Source of the DNA: Seison nebaliae | Taxonomy: Eukaryota > Rotifera > Pararotatoria > Seisonacea > Seisonidae | DNA length: 41,045 bases | Reading direction: 5' to 3' | NCBI GenBank assembly: GCA_023231475.1 | Contig: JALJEE010001038.1 | Coordinates: 1-41,045, forward strand | Part shown: positions 1 to 10,257 of the stretch, piece after piece | How positions within the stretch are numbered: the stretch's first letter is position 1 | How the letters are laid out: each line of letters starts with the position of its first letter | The notes under the pieces: model-generated | What the model saw: only the letters and a program-made list of their open reading frames with translations | The model's database searches: none | Told to the model about the DNA's origin: nothing | Made by a program: the position numbers and the translations under genes

Positions 1-339
1 AACAATTAAGCCAACTACATCATTATTTAAGAGTTTTTTTTCCTGACGTTTTATTTAATTCCCAGAAATAACTAGTTTTGTTTCACTCTAATTACTCAAT
101 TGAGTAAATTTTCACACTTTTTATATAGAGCTGTGAAACACTGGTCTAGGTTGTACATATTTTCGCCAATTCTTTATCACAATATCTTTATTAGAGTGGA
201 GAAAAGTTAACATCGATAAATTATTATCTGTTGAAACACTGCCTGTTTTTCCTATAAAGAAGAAAAGAAGCCGAAGAAAATATCTGTTCGCATTTCAAAG
301 AACTTGTCGAATAAACTTGCATAACTTCAAACATTTTAT
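1..339. other. Left-end stretch without a gene
   Basis: AT-rich sequence with no reading frame or RNA that I can recognise. It may be flank or degraded 3' sequence of the hAT remnant that begins at about 340, but no terminal inverted repeat was seen. Confidence 0.3.
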
Positions 340-1500
340 GCGAATTTTTACATTATTAGGCGCATTCCGCCCAGAATTCTTTAATATTTTTTTGACCACG
401 ATCTCGTCTGTTATAAAAATTAATTTCATCTCGGATAGTTATAACACTGCTCGGTGTTGATCTTCGTCTCTTTTTAAACCACTTTTCTCCTTCGGATATA
501 GATTCTTCTTCTCTGTTGTCTGATATTACGTCAATTCCCAGTAATTTCATGGAATCTTCTATTATTTCCTCAATATCGATATCTTTCTCGATGTTTCATT
601 TCTGGTCCAAAAATCGACAAAACTCACCTCTACGATGAACCGAATTTGATTTTCATATATCGACATTTCATCATCCAAATTTTTTTTCTTTTTCACATTA
701 TCCATTCGCAATAATTAAAAATCCTCTCTAGCAGGTAACTCATGGTCAGAGGAATCTTCGTAATCAGAAATTTCTATGTTAAGCAGCAAACAAGCATTTT
801 CCAATATGATATGAAGTCTATCCACTTTCAATGATCTATTCATTTTCCTCTACATTGTCGGTTTGAAATGCGGATTGATATATGCTGCGGCGATTAGTAA
901 ATCGTTATCTAAATATGGCTGAAATCGGATTTTCAATTTTTCTGATATCTCAGAAACTGTTTCAACGAAACGTTTATAAGATTCTTCCGTTTCTATATCA
1001 TACATTTCTTATATGACGATTAAGGAATCGGAAATCGACTTTTCATGTTTATGTTATAAATCATCATAAAATTTGATTAGAGAATATGCCGCTTGAATAA
1101 TTTTATGGGTTTCATCCTTCATCATTTCTTCTGTAAAAATGTATAACAGTTGAAATATTTTCAGTAAAACATCTAAGGTCGAAATATCTGGTAACGAATG
1201 ATATAATTGTGATAATGGAATTTTTAGCGATCGATTCCAGCATAATGTATGTCGAATTCCACCTCGTTATCACGTCCAATTTCAATTGTGGTGTTTCAAT
1301 TTCGAAAACGCTTTTCAATTCTTGAAGTTGGTGGGAAATAGTTGGAGATCTTCTCACTTCAAGAACAATCTCCTTCCAACTTTGAACCAATTTGCCGATG
1401 AATTCATTTTTATCCAATATATTTCTCGATACTAAATTCGTTCCATGTAAAATACATTTCGAGTGATTAAAATTGGAAAACACGTTCACAATATGCATTT
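340..1500 (-). mobile_element. Degraded hAT-superfamily transposase, 5' part missing
   Basis: Read on the minus strand, three blocks in the right order match the C-terminal half of hAT (ZBED/Tip100-like) transposases. At 1498-1112 is the segment ending in LDVITRWNSTYIMLE, the hAT hallmark TRWNST motif. At about 980-840 is YLDNDLLIAAAYINPHFKP, the counterpart of the family's 'AAxLDPRxK' block. At 550-356 is a segment ending DEINFYNRRDRGQKNIKEFW, matching the start of the C-terminal dimerisation region. Stops and frame changes lie between the blocks (for example in the 1100-1000 and 840 areas), and the DDE-bearing N-terminal half and BED finger are absent. It is a DNA transposon fossil with no function expected. 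The superfamily is clear from the motif; the subfamily is not. Confidence 0.75.
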
Positions 1501-1576
1501 TGGCGATGATTTAAAAAGGAATCGAATCGAAAGATGGTTGGTTTGAATGACAAATTTTTAGAATTATTATTTATAT

Positions 1577-2028
1577 ATAGTTGTTTGTTATATTGTTAGA
1601 TGTTTCCAGTGCAGAAATCTGAACTTCCATTAGTTGGAATATTGCGACTTTTAACAATTATAAAACAGATAAGGAATCTAAACAGATCTGACCATCACCA
1701 GATGATTCAACGGTCTAACGACTATTTAAGTTTTTTAAATAGTCTTCTCATTTCTTCGGACTGATAAAGCAAATATATTTATTTGTCAATAAAAAACAGT
1801 CCGAAGAAATGAGAAGACTGTTGAAAAAACTTAAATAGTCGTTAGACCGTTGAATCAGCACGTGACGGTCAGATCTTACAGATTCCTTATCTGTTTTACA
1901 ATTGTTAACGGTCGGAATATTCTAACTAATGGAAGTCCGAAGAAATGAGAAGACTGGTGGACAGACCATCATACAATCATAGTTGTTTGTTATATTGTTA
2001 AATGTTTCCAGTGCGGAATTCTGAACTT
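1577..2028. repeat. Foldback (long inverted repeat) element with direct repeats at its ends
   Basis: Two arms of about 140 bp, at about 1612-1765 and 1797-1935, are near-perfect reverse complements around a loop of about 30 bp. For example CAGTCCGAAGAAATGAG at 1797 is the reverse complement of the right end of arm 1, and 'cggtctaacgactatttaag' in arm 1 has its complement in arm 2. A direct repeat of about 48 bp (starts ATAGTTGTTTGTTATATTG) occurs just outside the hairpin at 1577-1624 and again at 1979-2027, with two or three mismatches. The inner end of arm 2 motif (GTCCGAAGAAATGAGAAGACTG) recurs at 1937. This is the layout of a foldback/MITE-type element or of a hairpin formed by repeat-mediated rearrangement. 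No protein is encoded. Confidence 0.7.
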
Positions 2029-3280
2029 TTTAGTTGTTACATTAATTATTAGTATTATTATTAATTAATTAAATAATTGTTCAAACTTTGTTCAAACATC
2101 TGATGTGAACACTTTTCAAGAATAGCATCTTTGAACAATGCATAAGAGTTTCATGAAATCTGTTTCTTTATCTGTTCTTCTAAATCAACTGACTAACAAA
2201 TTTTCAATACTCCTGTTATACTGAACCTTCAATTGTTTAATTTCATATTACCGTTGTAACTGTCAAAAATCGAAGCATATTTCAATTTCTTGTAGGAAGT
2301 TGAATTAAAATGTTCAAATTTTTATGATTCTTCAATTTCTTTGTTAAGCTTATTAACCATTTTGAAGTTCATAAAAGTCAATTGTTACCAAACTATAACT
2401 TAAAAATCAATTGATGAAACGGTTTGAAGAAGATTGAGAACTGTTCCACAAAAACAGAAAATTGGATAGTTAAATATGGAACTAGAAAATTTTGAAGAAG
2501 TTCTGATTAAGTTTATTAAGCACGACATATGTACCCAAATTTACATATCGTAACCAATATTCATAAAATATACTAAATATTTAAATGAGAAAAATTAAAA
2601 TTGTTAAGAAAGAGCGATATATTGAGATATTTGAGAACTGTAAAAAATAACATAAAAGTAACATGTATTCAATTATTCCTCTGAAAAATTAACTTTAAAC
2701 TTCTTTAAGGTTGAATGATTATCGAATAGTATAACGATGTTATGGAATCACATGAAGAATAATCATCAAGAACTATATCAGGAAGGAAGTAAATTTACTC
2801 AACTAAGCGATAATTTAGCACGACTTAATTTCGTTCATTAATTTATAAACTTCTTTCGATCGTCACGTTAAAAAATTTTTAAATTCTGTTTAAATAATTA
2901 AGTTGTGAATTGAATTTTTGCAATTTCATGTAAACTAGAAATGCTAACTGTTATCTGACTGAAGAACAAAAATAAAATACCATATTTCCCATATATCGTC
3001 GTTAATCAATTAATGAATTCGTTATAAGAGGATTTTGTGAAATAATTAATTTTTACTTTCTTATTTGAAGATTATTTTACGTTTATTTGTAGTTAAGCAA
3101 TATTTTCATGAAATTTTCAATTTTATTTATATTTATCCAGATCATATAAAATATAATCGCACAATCATATTTCTATAACATGATCGAATAACTAATGAAT
3201 TCAATGAACATATCAGAATAGGAAGAAATCGTCTCTTGAATATTCTTGATATGAGTATTCTTGAACACTTCCTAAAAATA
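2029..3280. other. AT-rich intergenic stretch
   Basis: No open frame with a recognisable protein, no tRNA and no clear tandem repeat. The sequence is close to 75% A+T, broken by frequent stops on all strands. I see nothing to annotate. Confidence 0.4.
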
Positions 3281-3345
3281 GTCTCCTAATTGTACGTCTC
3301 CGAATTGTCTAGTCTCGGAATTGTGCAGTCTCCAAATTGTACGTC
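3281..3345. repeat. Four tandem copies of a 15-16 bp motif GTCTCCGAATTGTNNA
   Basis: Units begin at 3281, 3296, 3312 and 3328: GTCTCCTAATTGTAC, GTCTCCGAATTGTCTA, GTCTCGGAATTGTGCA and GTCTCCAAATTGTAC, followed by a partial GTCG. The period is 15-16 bp. The same motif occurs in both orientations at 40440-40580, so it is a dispersed repeat and not a local slip product. Confidence 0.7.
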
Positions 3346-3779
3346 GTTCATAATTATCATATTATAATAATTGTAAATCCTTATAGATTCCGAATATTAA
3401 TAGTATATCGTTAAACAATATATATGGCATCAATACGATCAAACAAATTCTGTAATTTGTATCATTATTTCCATCGATAACTAACGGACAGAAATCACTG
3501 ACAACATAATTTTCCTTAATTCGGTTCATTGCCAATTCATAACACCGATGAAAAAAGTTTAATATGTTTTCTTTGTAGCATGATAGAAGTAAGTTCTGGT
3601 CTACAATTCGATCTGCAAGGAAAGAAACATACATCAAGATTGATATAAGTGCGTATCGTAATCAGTTTCAAACCATGATGTACGAATCCGACATCACCAC
3701 AAAAATCAGCACCTTTCCAACTACTAATCAATTTGATTCCATTTCGTTTGAGGAATTAAAATCTGCTATCGAAACTGCA
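3346..3779. other. Possible decayed coding stretch, not recognised
   Basis: On the minus strand two overlapping frames (3731-3537 and 3637-3362) each stay open for 60-90 codons, but neither starts with a convincing context nor resembles a family I know. Phrases such as GADFCGDVGFVHHGLKL and MNRIKENYVVSDFCPLVIDG look protein-like, so this may be a fossil of a mobile element or gene with a frame break. No function is proposed. Confidence 0.2.
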
Positions 3780-4090
3780 TAGGTAATCGAAAAGCACATG
3801 GATTCAACTATTATTGTATATAAGTTTTTAAAGAATTGTTACCATTCACGTCTCCATTGTCGTTTTTCTGTTCGTACTACACTCTTCCGAAGTCTACTAG
3901 GTTGTTCAATGCAAGAGAATTGATAGATCAATTCTCCGTCGATTAATTGGTCGCTGACAATCTCAAAAGTCAAATACCAAGATGCCGTGAACTAATTAAC
4001 AACTACCAACGTCGTGAATTTTTAATCTTTATTTTTCAATTACCCTACAGGGATTTTCTTTAACAATAAAAAGAAAATAAAAGAATAAAA
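3780..4090 (+). mobile_element. Old LINE 3' end
   Basis: The last part reads REFLIFIFQLPYRDFL then a stop, followed by AATAAAAAGAAAATAAAAG. This matches in position and wording the end of the better-kept LINE copy at 13530-14266 (RNFFTLFSFLSRREFD then a stop and an AAT tail). Upstream, 'cgtctccattgtcgtttttctg' reads like the segment before it. The copy is heavily diverged and 5' truncated. Confidence 0.45.
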
Positions 4091-4397
4091 TTCCCAATTT
4101 AAATAACACGAATCTCTTAAATATCATGAGCGAGATAAATCGAATTATTCCTCATAGAATTGTATCCAAACCGTTGTTGATGTTCCATCTAGTTGTTAGT
4201 TAGGATTCCTAACTTAGGAATCTAGTGGATTTGTATTTGTTGTTCACAATGCAGTTTTGGAAAACTGAAAAATTTTTTTTTATCATAGATATGGTAAATC
4301 ATGGAAATTATGGGATTAATTACGGGGTTAATTATGGAACTGATTTTTCACGAATTTAAAGAAATTAAGATGAAAAATAATTACAAAAAATTATTAC

Positions 4398-4470
4398 CGC
4401 CCACCCAGGGGCTCGAACCCTGGACCTTAGGATTAAAAGTCCCACGCTCTACCGACTGAGCTAAGCGGGC
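4398..4470 (-). tRNA. tRNA-Lys (anticodon UUU)
   Basis: A 73-nt cloverleaf on the minus strand. The acceptor stem pairs GCCCGCU with GGUGGGC (two G-U pairs); the discriminator base is G. The D arm contains AGCUCAGUCGGUAGAGC (A box). The anticodon loop is CUUUUAA between stems UGGGA and UCCUA, giving UUU, which reads Lys AAA/AAG. The T arm is CAGGGUUCGAGCCCCUG (B box, GGTTCGA). There is no intron and no encoded CCA. A run of six T on the transcribed strand (4390-4385), eight bases past the 3' end, is a normal RNA polymerase III terminator. Confidence 0.97.
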
Positions 4471-5022
4471 ATGGTATCATGTTATTAATGATGATTCTAA
4501 AGTTCGGCAATCGTTAGAAACTGGAAGTGGAGTTTATACTCGAAATGATGTGAATTATATGGAACCTTAATTGGACTTAATGTTTCTAAATGGATTAAAC
4601 TAAATTCGAAACGTAGCATCACTCCAATATACAATGAAATTGGAAAATTTACATCAGATGTATATATCTATCGAAGTATTTTAGTAAATTCCTATCTTTC
4701 AATATGTACTGTAAGTGGCTCAATCAAATTATTCCAACAAGTCATTAAAATCGAAAATATTAAAGGAATTATTTCTAACGGAAAAGGATCGCTCTCTTTT
4801 TATTACTTCCTGTTAAATTTATTATTAGGGTATGCCCCAATTCGAACACAGTTGTCGATTCAATAAGTATGGAACACGATCTCACAACTTTGTGTAATGT
4901 AAGAATTAATGAATATTCAATTTCATCAGAAAAATAGAACTGACTGAAATTAGATTTTTCGTGACGTATTTTTGTGGTTTTTGTGGTCTAGCTGTTTCAC
5001 TAAAGGAGAATAGATTAGGTTT
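4471..5022. other. Intergenic stretch, nothing recognised
   Basis: No gene, repeat or RNA could be supported. It lies between tRNA-Lys and the hairpin at 5023. Confidence 0.35.
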
Positions 5023-5050
5023 ATCCGCTAATATTTAAACATTAGCGGAT
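5023..5050. repeat. Perfect 10-bp hairpin
   Basis: ATCCGCTAAT at 5023-5032 and ATTAGCGGAT at 5041-5050 are exact reverse complements, with an 8-nt AT-rich loop. It lies just before a fragment of the membrane-protein gene and may mark the edge of an inserted or rearranged piece. Confidence 0.6.
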
Positions 5051-5061
5051 TTACCACTAGT

Positions 5062-5160
5062 CATTGCATTTCTAATTTTTATTAGATTTTCAGAATTGAT
5101 TCATTCGATGTCTTCTATTTCTTTTTGTCTGATTATATCATGAACGAAATCACTTCAACA
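5062..5160 (-). pseudogene. Fragment of the 6.7-kb membrane-protein gene
   Basis: About 95 bp match 6858-6960 in the same orientation, for example GAATTGATTCATTCGATGTCTTC here against GAATTGATTCTTTCGATGTCTTC there. The matched part encodes the juxtamembrane region just before the transmembrane helix. The fragment is cut off at the left by the hairpin area and at the right by the start of a LINE copy. No coding capacity remains. Confidence 0.75.
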
Positions 5161-5189
5161 TAATTAGAGAGTGATATAGCATCACTCTA

Positions 5190-6410
5190 ATGACACAAAA
5201 GTCATTAAAACGCCTTTCGTTAGTCGAACATATACCACGTCAGTTCGGACACAAGTCCTTCAACAGAAGAGTGATATTCACTCTCTACGAATTGACGCCA
5301 CTGGTACATTTAGCGAAGAGATATCTCAATAGTATTGATTCTGTAGAAAAGTCTGATCTTACCAATTTTACACGGCTGGGAATTTTTTGCTAAAATTTTT
5401 GTAAACATTCGTCCCATATCCCATCCTCAGATTTCTCGCTCACTTCTCCTGTTATTCCACTGGGTGTGTTGTTCACTGTGACTGCTCCAGTATCAATTTC
5501 CAAATTAATTTAGGAGTCCGTCAAGGTACGATCTTTGTTCCCTGGTTATTTGTTTTGGTTATCGACGGCGTCCTCCGCGAACTCAACGAAAGTAATAGAA
5601 TCGTCATTGGTGATTTCTTTTTTCCACATGTTATGGCATACACTGACGATTTCGTGATCATACATCGTTCCCTATCCTATTTACGTACATCTCGTCTTCT
5701 TGCTGAAAGAGGGATTACTATAAACGAATCGAAATGTTGGCTGCTCTCAACCGGTAATCGTTCATTCTCTAACATCCCTCTCGCTACTTCTACTATCTTC
5801 CTTGGCTCACTGATCGATATGCGATCTTTTTCCTCATCCACTCTCGATCGTATCCGAAACAAATTCTGTAGGGCTTTTTTCTCCTTTTCTAATAAATCCA
5901 AATTCGTCCCATTAAAGATCCGTCTTTCACTATTCAGGAGCCTAGTGCTACCACTTTATTCTTTGGAGACCATCTTTTTATGCTCCCATCGGTCTTTTCT
6001 GTCCTTGGACCGAACTTATAATCGGCTCTTTAGGAGAATGATCTGCTGTTTTCATAGATGTAATCGCTCACTTCTTTTCGGCACTGTGAATATCCTACCA
6101 CTTCCAATTCTTCTATGTCGTCGTATTTTTTTCACTCCGTGATAAATTTAACAATTCTGACTCATTCTCTAGTCATTCTTCCGGTATCAGATAACATGGG
6201 TTATCTCGACACATTTCTCTAACCGATTTTTAAAATTTCATATCAACATACGATTCCACCTCTACTCTACCTATCAACCGCGATTCCCTCGATAAATTAC
6301 GCCTTTTTATTGACACTGACATATTGTGAGTATGACAGTATTTTTTTTCTCTCTTTTTTCATGTTTATCCCGACGGGAATTTTAACCAATAAATAATAAT
6401 AATAATATTA
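5190..6410 (+). mobile_element. LINE (non-LTR retrotransposon), 5'-truncated, reverse transcriptase part
   Basis: Segments of a non-LTR reverse transcriptase appear in order. At 5190-5393 is an N-terminal palm/finger piece (KRLSLVEHIPRQFGHKSF). At about 5505-5570 is GVRQGTIFVPWLFVLVIDG, the 'GxxQGxxxSPxLF' block 4. At 5635-5660 is MAYTDDFVIIHR, the catalytic YADD box with Ala replaced by Thr. At 5700-6135 is the thumb (GITINESKCWLL). Frames change near 5395 and a stop follows 6142. The 3' end has a short hairpin TCCCGACGGGA (about 6369-6379) followed by an (AAT)n tail ending near 6407. The element is dead. The 3' hairpin plus short tandem tail is typical of the CR1/L2/Rex-like groups, but the clade is not certain. 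Confidence 0.8.
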
Positions 6411-6675
6411 CTCACAACATACATATTACTTGTCAGTAAGTTTTCTTGAATGAAAGATTATTTTTCAGTTGATATGGAACTTTTCTGTTGATTACTTAAA
6501 AAGAACGAAAAGTTTTTCATTATTAATAACTCTTCTAACAAGAAGATATCATTTTCATATTTAAAATTTACTACGTTAATATTTGATCAACTAATAAAAG
6601 AATTATAAAGTTTAAATTCGTTTCTACTTTTATGTACATTCGTGATTGATGACAGCTTTGTGTTAAATGGGTTGT

Positions 6676-7500
6676 TCATTTAATATTCAATTTGGTCGGA
6701 TCAACTGAAACTGACAATGAGTCTCTTTTATCAGATTTTCCATCCACCTTATTCCGTTTCAATTTTCTAAATTTAACGGATAAAATGATTATGCTCATGA
6801 TCGTTGTCGTTAGAGCAGCAAGTGAGCAAGCGATAATTGAAAACATCCACGCTGATTTAGCATCAGTCATTGCATTTTTTAGTTTTTTTTGGTTATCAGA
6901 ATTGATTCTTTCGATGTCTTCTATTTCTTTTCGTCTAATTATATCAAATACGAAATCTCTTAATTGTGGACTCCTTCTAATTTCTGAGTTGTCAAGATAA
7001 CGAGGAGCAGCTTTCATAAATTTACCGTCAATTACTCCTATTATGTCCAACAAGTTGCCTGTATAACATTCACCAACCAATTGAATATCGTCTATCATTT
7101 TCAAGTATTGAAAAGAACAATTGACCAAATCCAACATATGATCATCTAAGAACGTAAGAAATTACATTAACATTATAAGAATTATCAATTATCAGAAGAA
7201 GCATAATATCAATTGAACCAGATAACATTTGTGAAAATTGTAAATTGCTTGCACACCAAATTTCCTTATCTGCTTTCTTTACGTTAGACGAAGTAATTCT
7301 TATTGAATAATACTTTTTGTCGCCACATTTCTTTATCGAATAAAGATCGTATATAGACTTCTTTATTTTCACTGCTAAATAGTTATCTATTAGAATATTA
7401 CATAATAATTTCAATAAAAATTTGGGAAACCCTTACTTGAATGAGTTATTTCAGGAGTAGAAGAAATGACGACAATTAATAAACAAATTGATATTTTCAT
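6676..7500 (-). CDS. Small type I single-pass membrane protein (unrecognised family)
   Basis: Three exons on the minus strand: 7500-7437, 7386-7219 and 7145-6676, giving 233 residues. Introns of 50 and 73 bp are both phase 1 with GT-AG ends (first donor GTAAGG). The start is ATG at 7500, followed by a clear signal peptide, MKISICLLIVVISSTPEITHS. The exposed part of about 130 residues has four cysteines (KKCGD, IWCAS, VNCSF, GECYTG), which could form two disulfides. A transmembrane helix lies at about residues 170-195 (WMFSIIACSLAALTTTIMSI...), and the short tail is Lys/Arg/Ser-rich (KFRKLKRNKVDGKSDKRD). I know no matching family. Two further copies exist in the window (fragment at 5.1 kb, shortened copy at 13 kb), so it belongs to a local, recently expanding gene family. 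A role at the cell surface is inferred only from topology. Confidence 0.7.
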
Positions 7501-8444
7501 TTTAAGAAATTCTTTAAGTAAATATTGGATTGTATATATATCGAGGAATTGCCAATCGAATAAGAATTAAAACGCACTTTAATTGTGGTTAATGACTTCT
7601 CTTTTTCTATATTCGATTTTAACAGTGTCAAATTCAAATATTTCAATTTCATTATTCTTAACCAATTATTTCCAACTAATATCATTTCCGCTCGTTGTTT
7701 ATTCAATGTTTCATCATTTATCAATTCTATCATACTCCACACAGATACAATTATAGCATATGTGGACTACAATATAGTATATAAAAATACTCTATATTAT
7801 AGAGTCTATATGAATATACATTTAATCATAATATGTGTGTGCATATTTTAAAAATTAATCAACATAAAATAATTTTTATATTTTAGAGAACAATTTTTAG
7901 GAGCAACTAAAATCAATCTGTTGTCAGCCCACCAGAATCCAATGCTAGAATTGTAATAGGAAATTCCATGGAAGGAGGAATTTCGTAAGCTTTTAAACTA
8001 ACGAATGTAAGAAATATGTTTTTACATAAAGAACGACGGAAAAATAGAGTTATTTAGTGTTTCTACTAATGATGTCCAAACGATATCCATAAGAAATAGG
8101 CTCAAACCTGTTTTGATTTTCGGTAGGAAATTAATCCGACTTTCCATTTATTTTTCGGATTGTTCCTTTTATGGGAAAAGAGAATGATATCACAGTTATT
8201 TTGAACATGTTCCATATTTATGTTGCACATATGTGTATAACCAATTCATCTATCTTTTTCTTAATGTGTGCTCATTTGATTTATTAATAATACAAAATAC
8301 ATCTGATTAATAACTTACAAAGACGTGTTAAGTTCGAAAAACATGGTTAAAATCATTACAAATAAATTTATTCAAAGTGGATATTCTATGAAGTATCGTC
8401 ATGAAGAATTTATTAATAAATTTAGAAGGTATAATGATCTTTAT
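7501..8444. other. Intergenic stretch upstream of the membrane-protein gene
   Basis: The first 100 bp (to about 7600) resemble the flank of the 13-kb gene copy (shared 'actttaattgtg(t/g)ttaatgact'), so the duplication took in promoter-side DNA. The rest is AT-rich with no gene that I can support. Confidence 0.4.
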
Positions 8445-9071
8445 TTACAAATCCAATTGGGAATATTTCTTTAAACGCTCCTCTATCCGTTGACGATTCT
8501 CCGAAGATGTTTCTTCGAATAAAATCTGAATAAAATTTTATAGAAGACTGATTTCATTAAAATTAAACTTCATCTTTCTTTCGCTCGCTTGATACGTCTA
8601 ATTTTTCACTTAAGTTCAACTGATGATGTCGAATAATGTTAAACAATTTACTTACACCTTCAAATCGGAAGATAAATCATGAATGACTCGGAAGACTGAA
8701 GAATGAATAATGGGGAAACCTTTTGTTGCAAAAACTGTTAGTCTTCTCTCTTCTGCATGATCTATTTCAATTTGAGGATGTTTTAAATATTTTTCAAATG
8801 GATCACTTCGATTCTTTTTTAATTTTGAAGATACAGATTTTTTCTTTTGACGATCGTCATTCTTTTCAACATTTTTCTTCTTTTTCTTCGGTTCATTTTC
8901 AATAATCTCCACTACTTCCTTGTCGTCAGTGTTGGAAACGACTTGTATCTTATCGTTCTCAGTTTGGTATTTGGTCTTACGTCTTTTATTCAAACGTTTA
9001 CGTTTCTGAACCACATTATCTTTAACTAGACTCTTCAACCGATTTTGTACTGGTTCTTTCTTTTGAACCAT
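8445..9071 (-). CDS. Lysine-rich, probably nuclear or nucleolar protein (unrecognised)
   Basis: Two exons: 9071-8658 and 8525-8445, joined over a 132-bp phase-0 intron (donor GTGTAAG, acceptor TTATTCAG), giving 164 residues. I chose the ATG at 9071 (MVQKKEPVQNRL); the frame upstream has only a non-ATG codon. Residues 1-90 are very basic, with KRKRLNKRRK (about 24-33) and KKKKK runs that look like nuclear or nucleolar localisation signals. The last 70 residues are more ordinary (KYLKHPQIEIDHAEERRLTVF) and end in a predicted helix SSENRQRIEERLKKYSQLDL. The layout resembles small ribosome-biogenesis factors, but I cannot name a family. It lies tail to tail with nothing, and 220 bp downstream of tafazzin on the same strand. 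Confidence 0.6.
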
Positions 9072-9291
9072 GATGGAAATGTGGAAGAAATAAATGATCA
9101 AATATTGATCAAAACTTAAATTTCAAAATTATTTTTTCATTTTATCTTATTTTTATTACAATTTAATTAATCATAATTTTTAGATTAAACAACAATTGAA
9201 GAAAAATTTTATGTATATAATTGAATATTATATAATTATCAATTAATAAATATGAGGCAGATACAAAAAATATGAAAAAGAATTGAGTAAT

Positions 9292-10182
9292 TTAAAATTT
9301 AGATAAACTATACATTCGATGTTGGAGGTAGGTCGTTATCATTTTCCTCCTTTCAATTTCTTCCGGATACTCCTCTTCCATTCTTTCCAAATATTCCTTC
9401 ATGTCGATGACTTCTCCGATATTTATTCTCACTTGTTTTCCCATTTGAAGTCGATAAGGTTTCTGGTTGGGGAGGACATGATCAAAATCCTTATGATACA
9501 GTGGAAGAACTAGGGGATGTTTCATTTTAATATTATTCAGAATATATCCGATTCCTTTAAATGATTTAGTGAAATAAGTGGAATAATGTTTAATAATTTA
9601 ACCCCATTTAAATCGTTTATTTGTTTTCTCTTCATTTACTCCTCCTTCTGGGAAAATGTGCATCCATCCACCATTATTCAAAATGTCAATGATGAAATCG
9701 ACTCCGATCTGTTTGACACCATCTCCCCTAACAACTGGAATGCATCGTCCCAAACTAAATAGGATATTGTGAGTTTTCTTCGTGAAACAGACATCATGAC
9801 CGGATAATATCCATCGATTCTCCCAGGGATTCATTAATATTCTTCTAGTGGGGATCATTCCTTTTTATAATTAAATTTCGAAATTATATTTAAATTAAAT
9901 AATTCATTCAAACCGAATATAAATGGATCATCAATACAAGAATGATGATTACTATAAGTGATGAGACATTGAGAAGGAGATCGATTGAAAACAGCATTCT
10001 CCAATCTCTCTCGATTCTTCACTTCGACCTTTGTGAACCAATCTGTTGATGTCAATTCATTCCATTCATTCGGCAAATGGAACTAACTATAAAAAATATG
10101 ATTTGTACATTTCACGGCAGAGATGATTGTATATGAAGCGATTTTGTATGTCAATTTGTTCATTCGAACATTGAACGGCCAT
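9292..10182 (-). CDS. TAZ: Tafazzin, cardiolipin remodelling transacylase
   Basis: Tafazzin moves acyl chains between phospholipids and lysophospholipids to mature cardiolipin in mitochondrial membranes. Exons: a tentative first exon from ATG 10182, then about 10085-9914, 9860-9603 and 9554-9292. Introns of 53 bp (9913-9861) and 48 bp (9602-9555), both phase 1, restore a continuous family sequence: SNHHSCIDDPFIFG with the HX4D catalytic motif, then MIPTRRILMNPWENRWILSG, DVCFTKK, CIPVVRGDGV, HIFPEGGVNEE (the FPEG motif) and KWGIGYIL. The C-terminal part LPLYHKDFDHVLPN also matches. The 5' end is the weak point: between KLTYKIASYTIISA and FHLPNEWNEL lies an in-frame TAG that only a 33-bp intron with a poor donor (GTGAAA) would remove. 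Family identity is firm; the first exon is not. Confidence 0.88.
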
Positions 10183-10257
10183 GGTTGTAGTAGAGGCATT
10201 TAAATCAAGCCAATCTTATAAATTGAATGGAAATGAGTTAACGAAAAAAAATTGAAA
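10183..10257. promoter_or_regulatory. 75-bp divergent interval between tafazzin and MTHFS
   Basis: The proposed start codons of the two head-to-head genes are only about 75 bp apart, so transcription of both must start in, or overlap, this AT-rich stretch. No TATA box or known factor site is evident. Confidence 0.5.

Noticed and set aside
4204-4222. 8-bp hairpin GATTCCTA-ACT-TAGGAATC
   Set aside because: Short and isolated in AT-rich DNA, with no T run, no second copy and no neighbour gene to regulate.
7497-7851. Overlapping open frames on both strands upstream of the membrane-protein gene
   Set aside because: No protein-like pattern; low-complexity AT-rich sequence, and the start region is the flank shared with the 13-kb copy.
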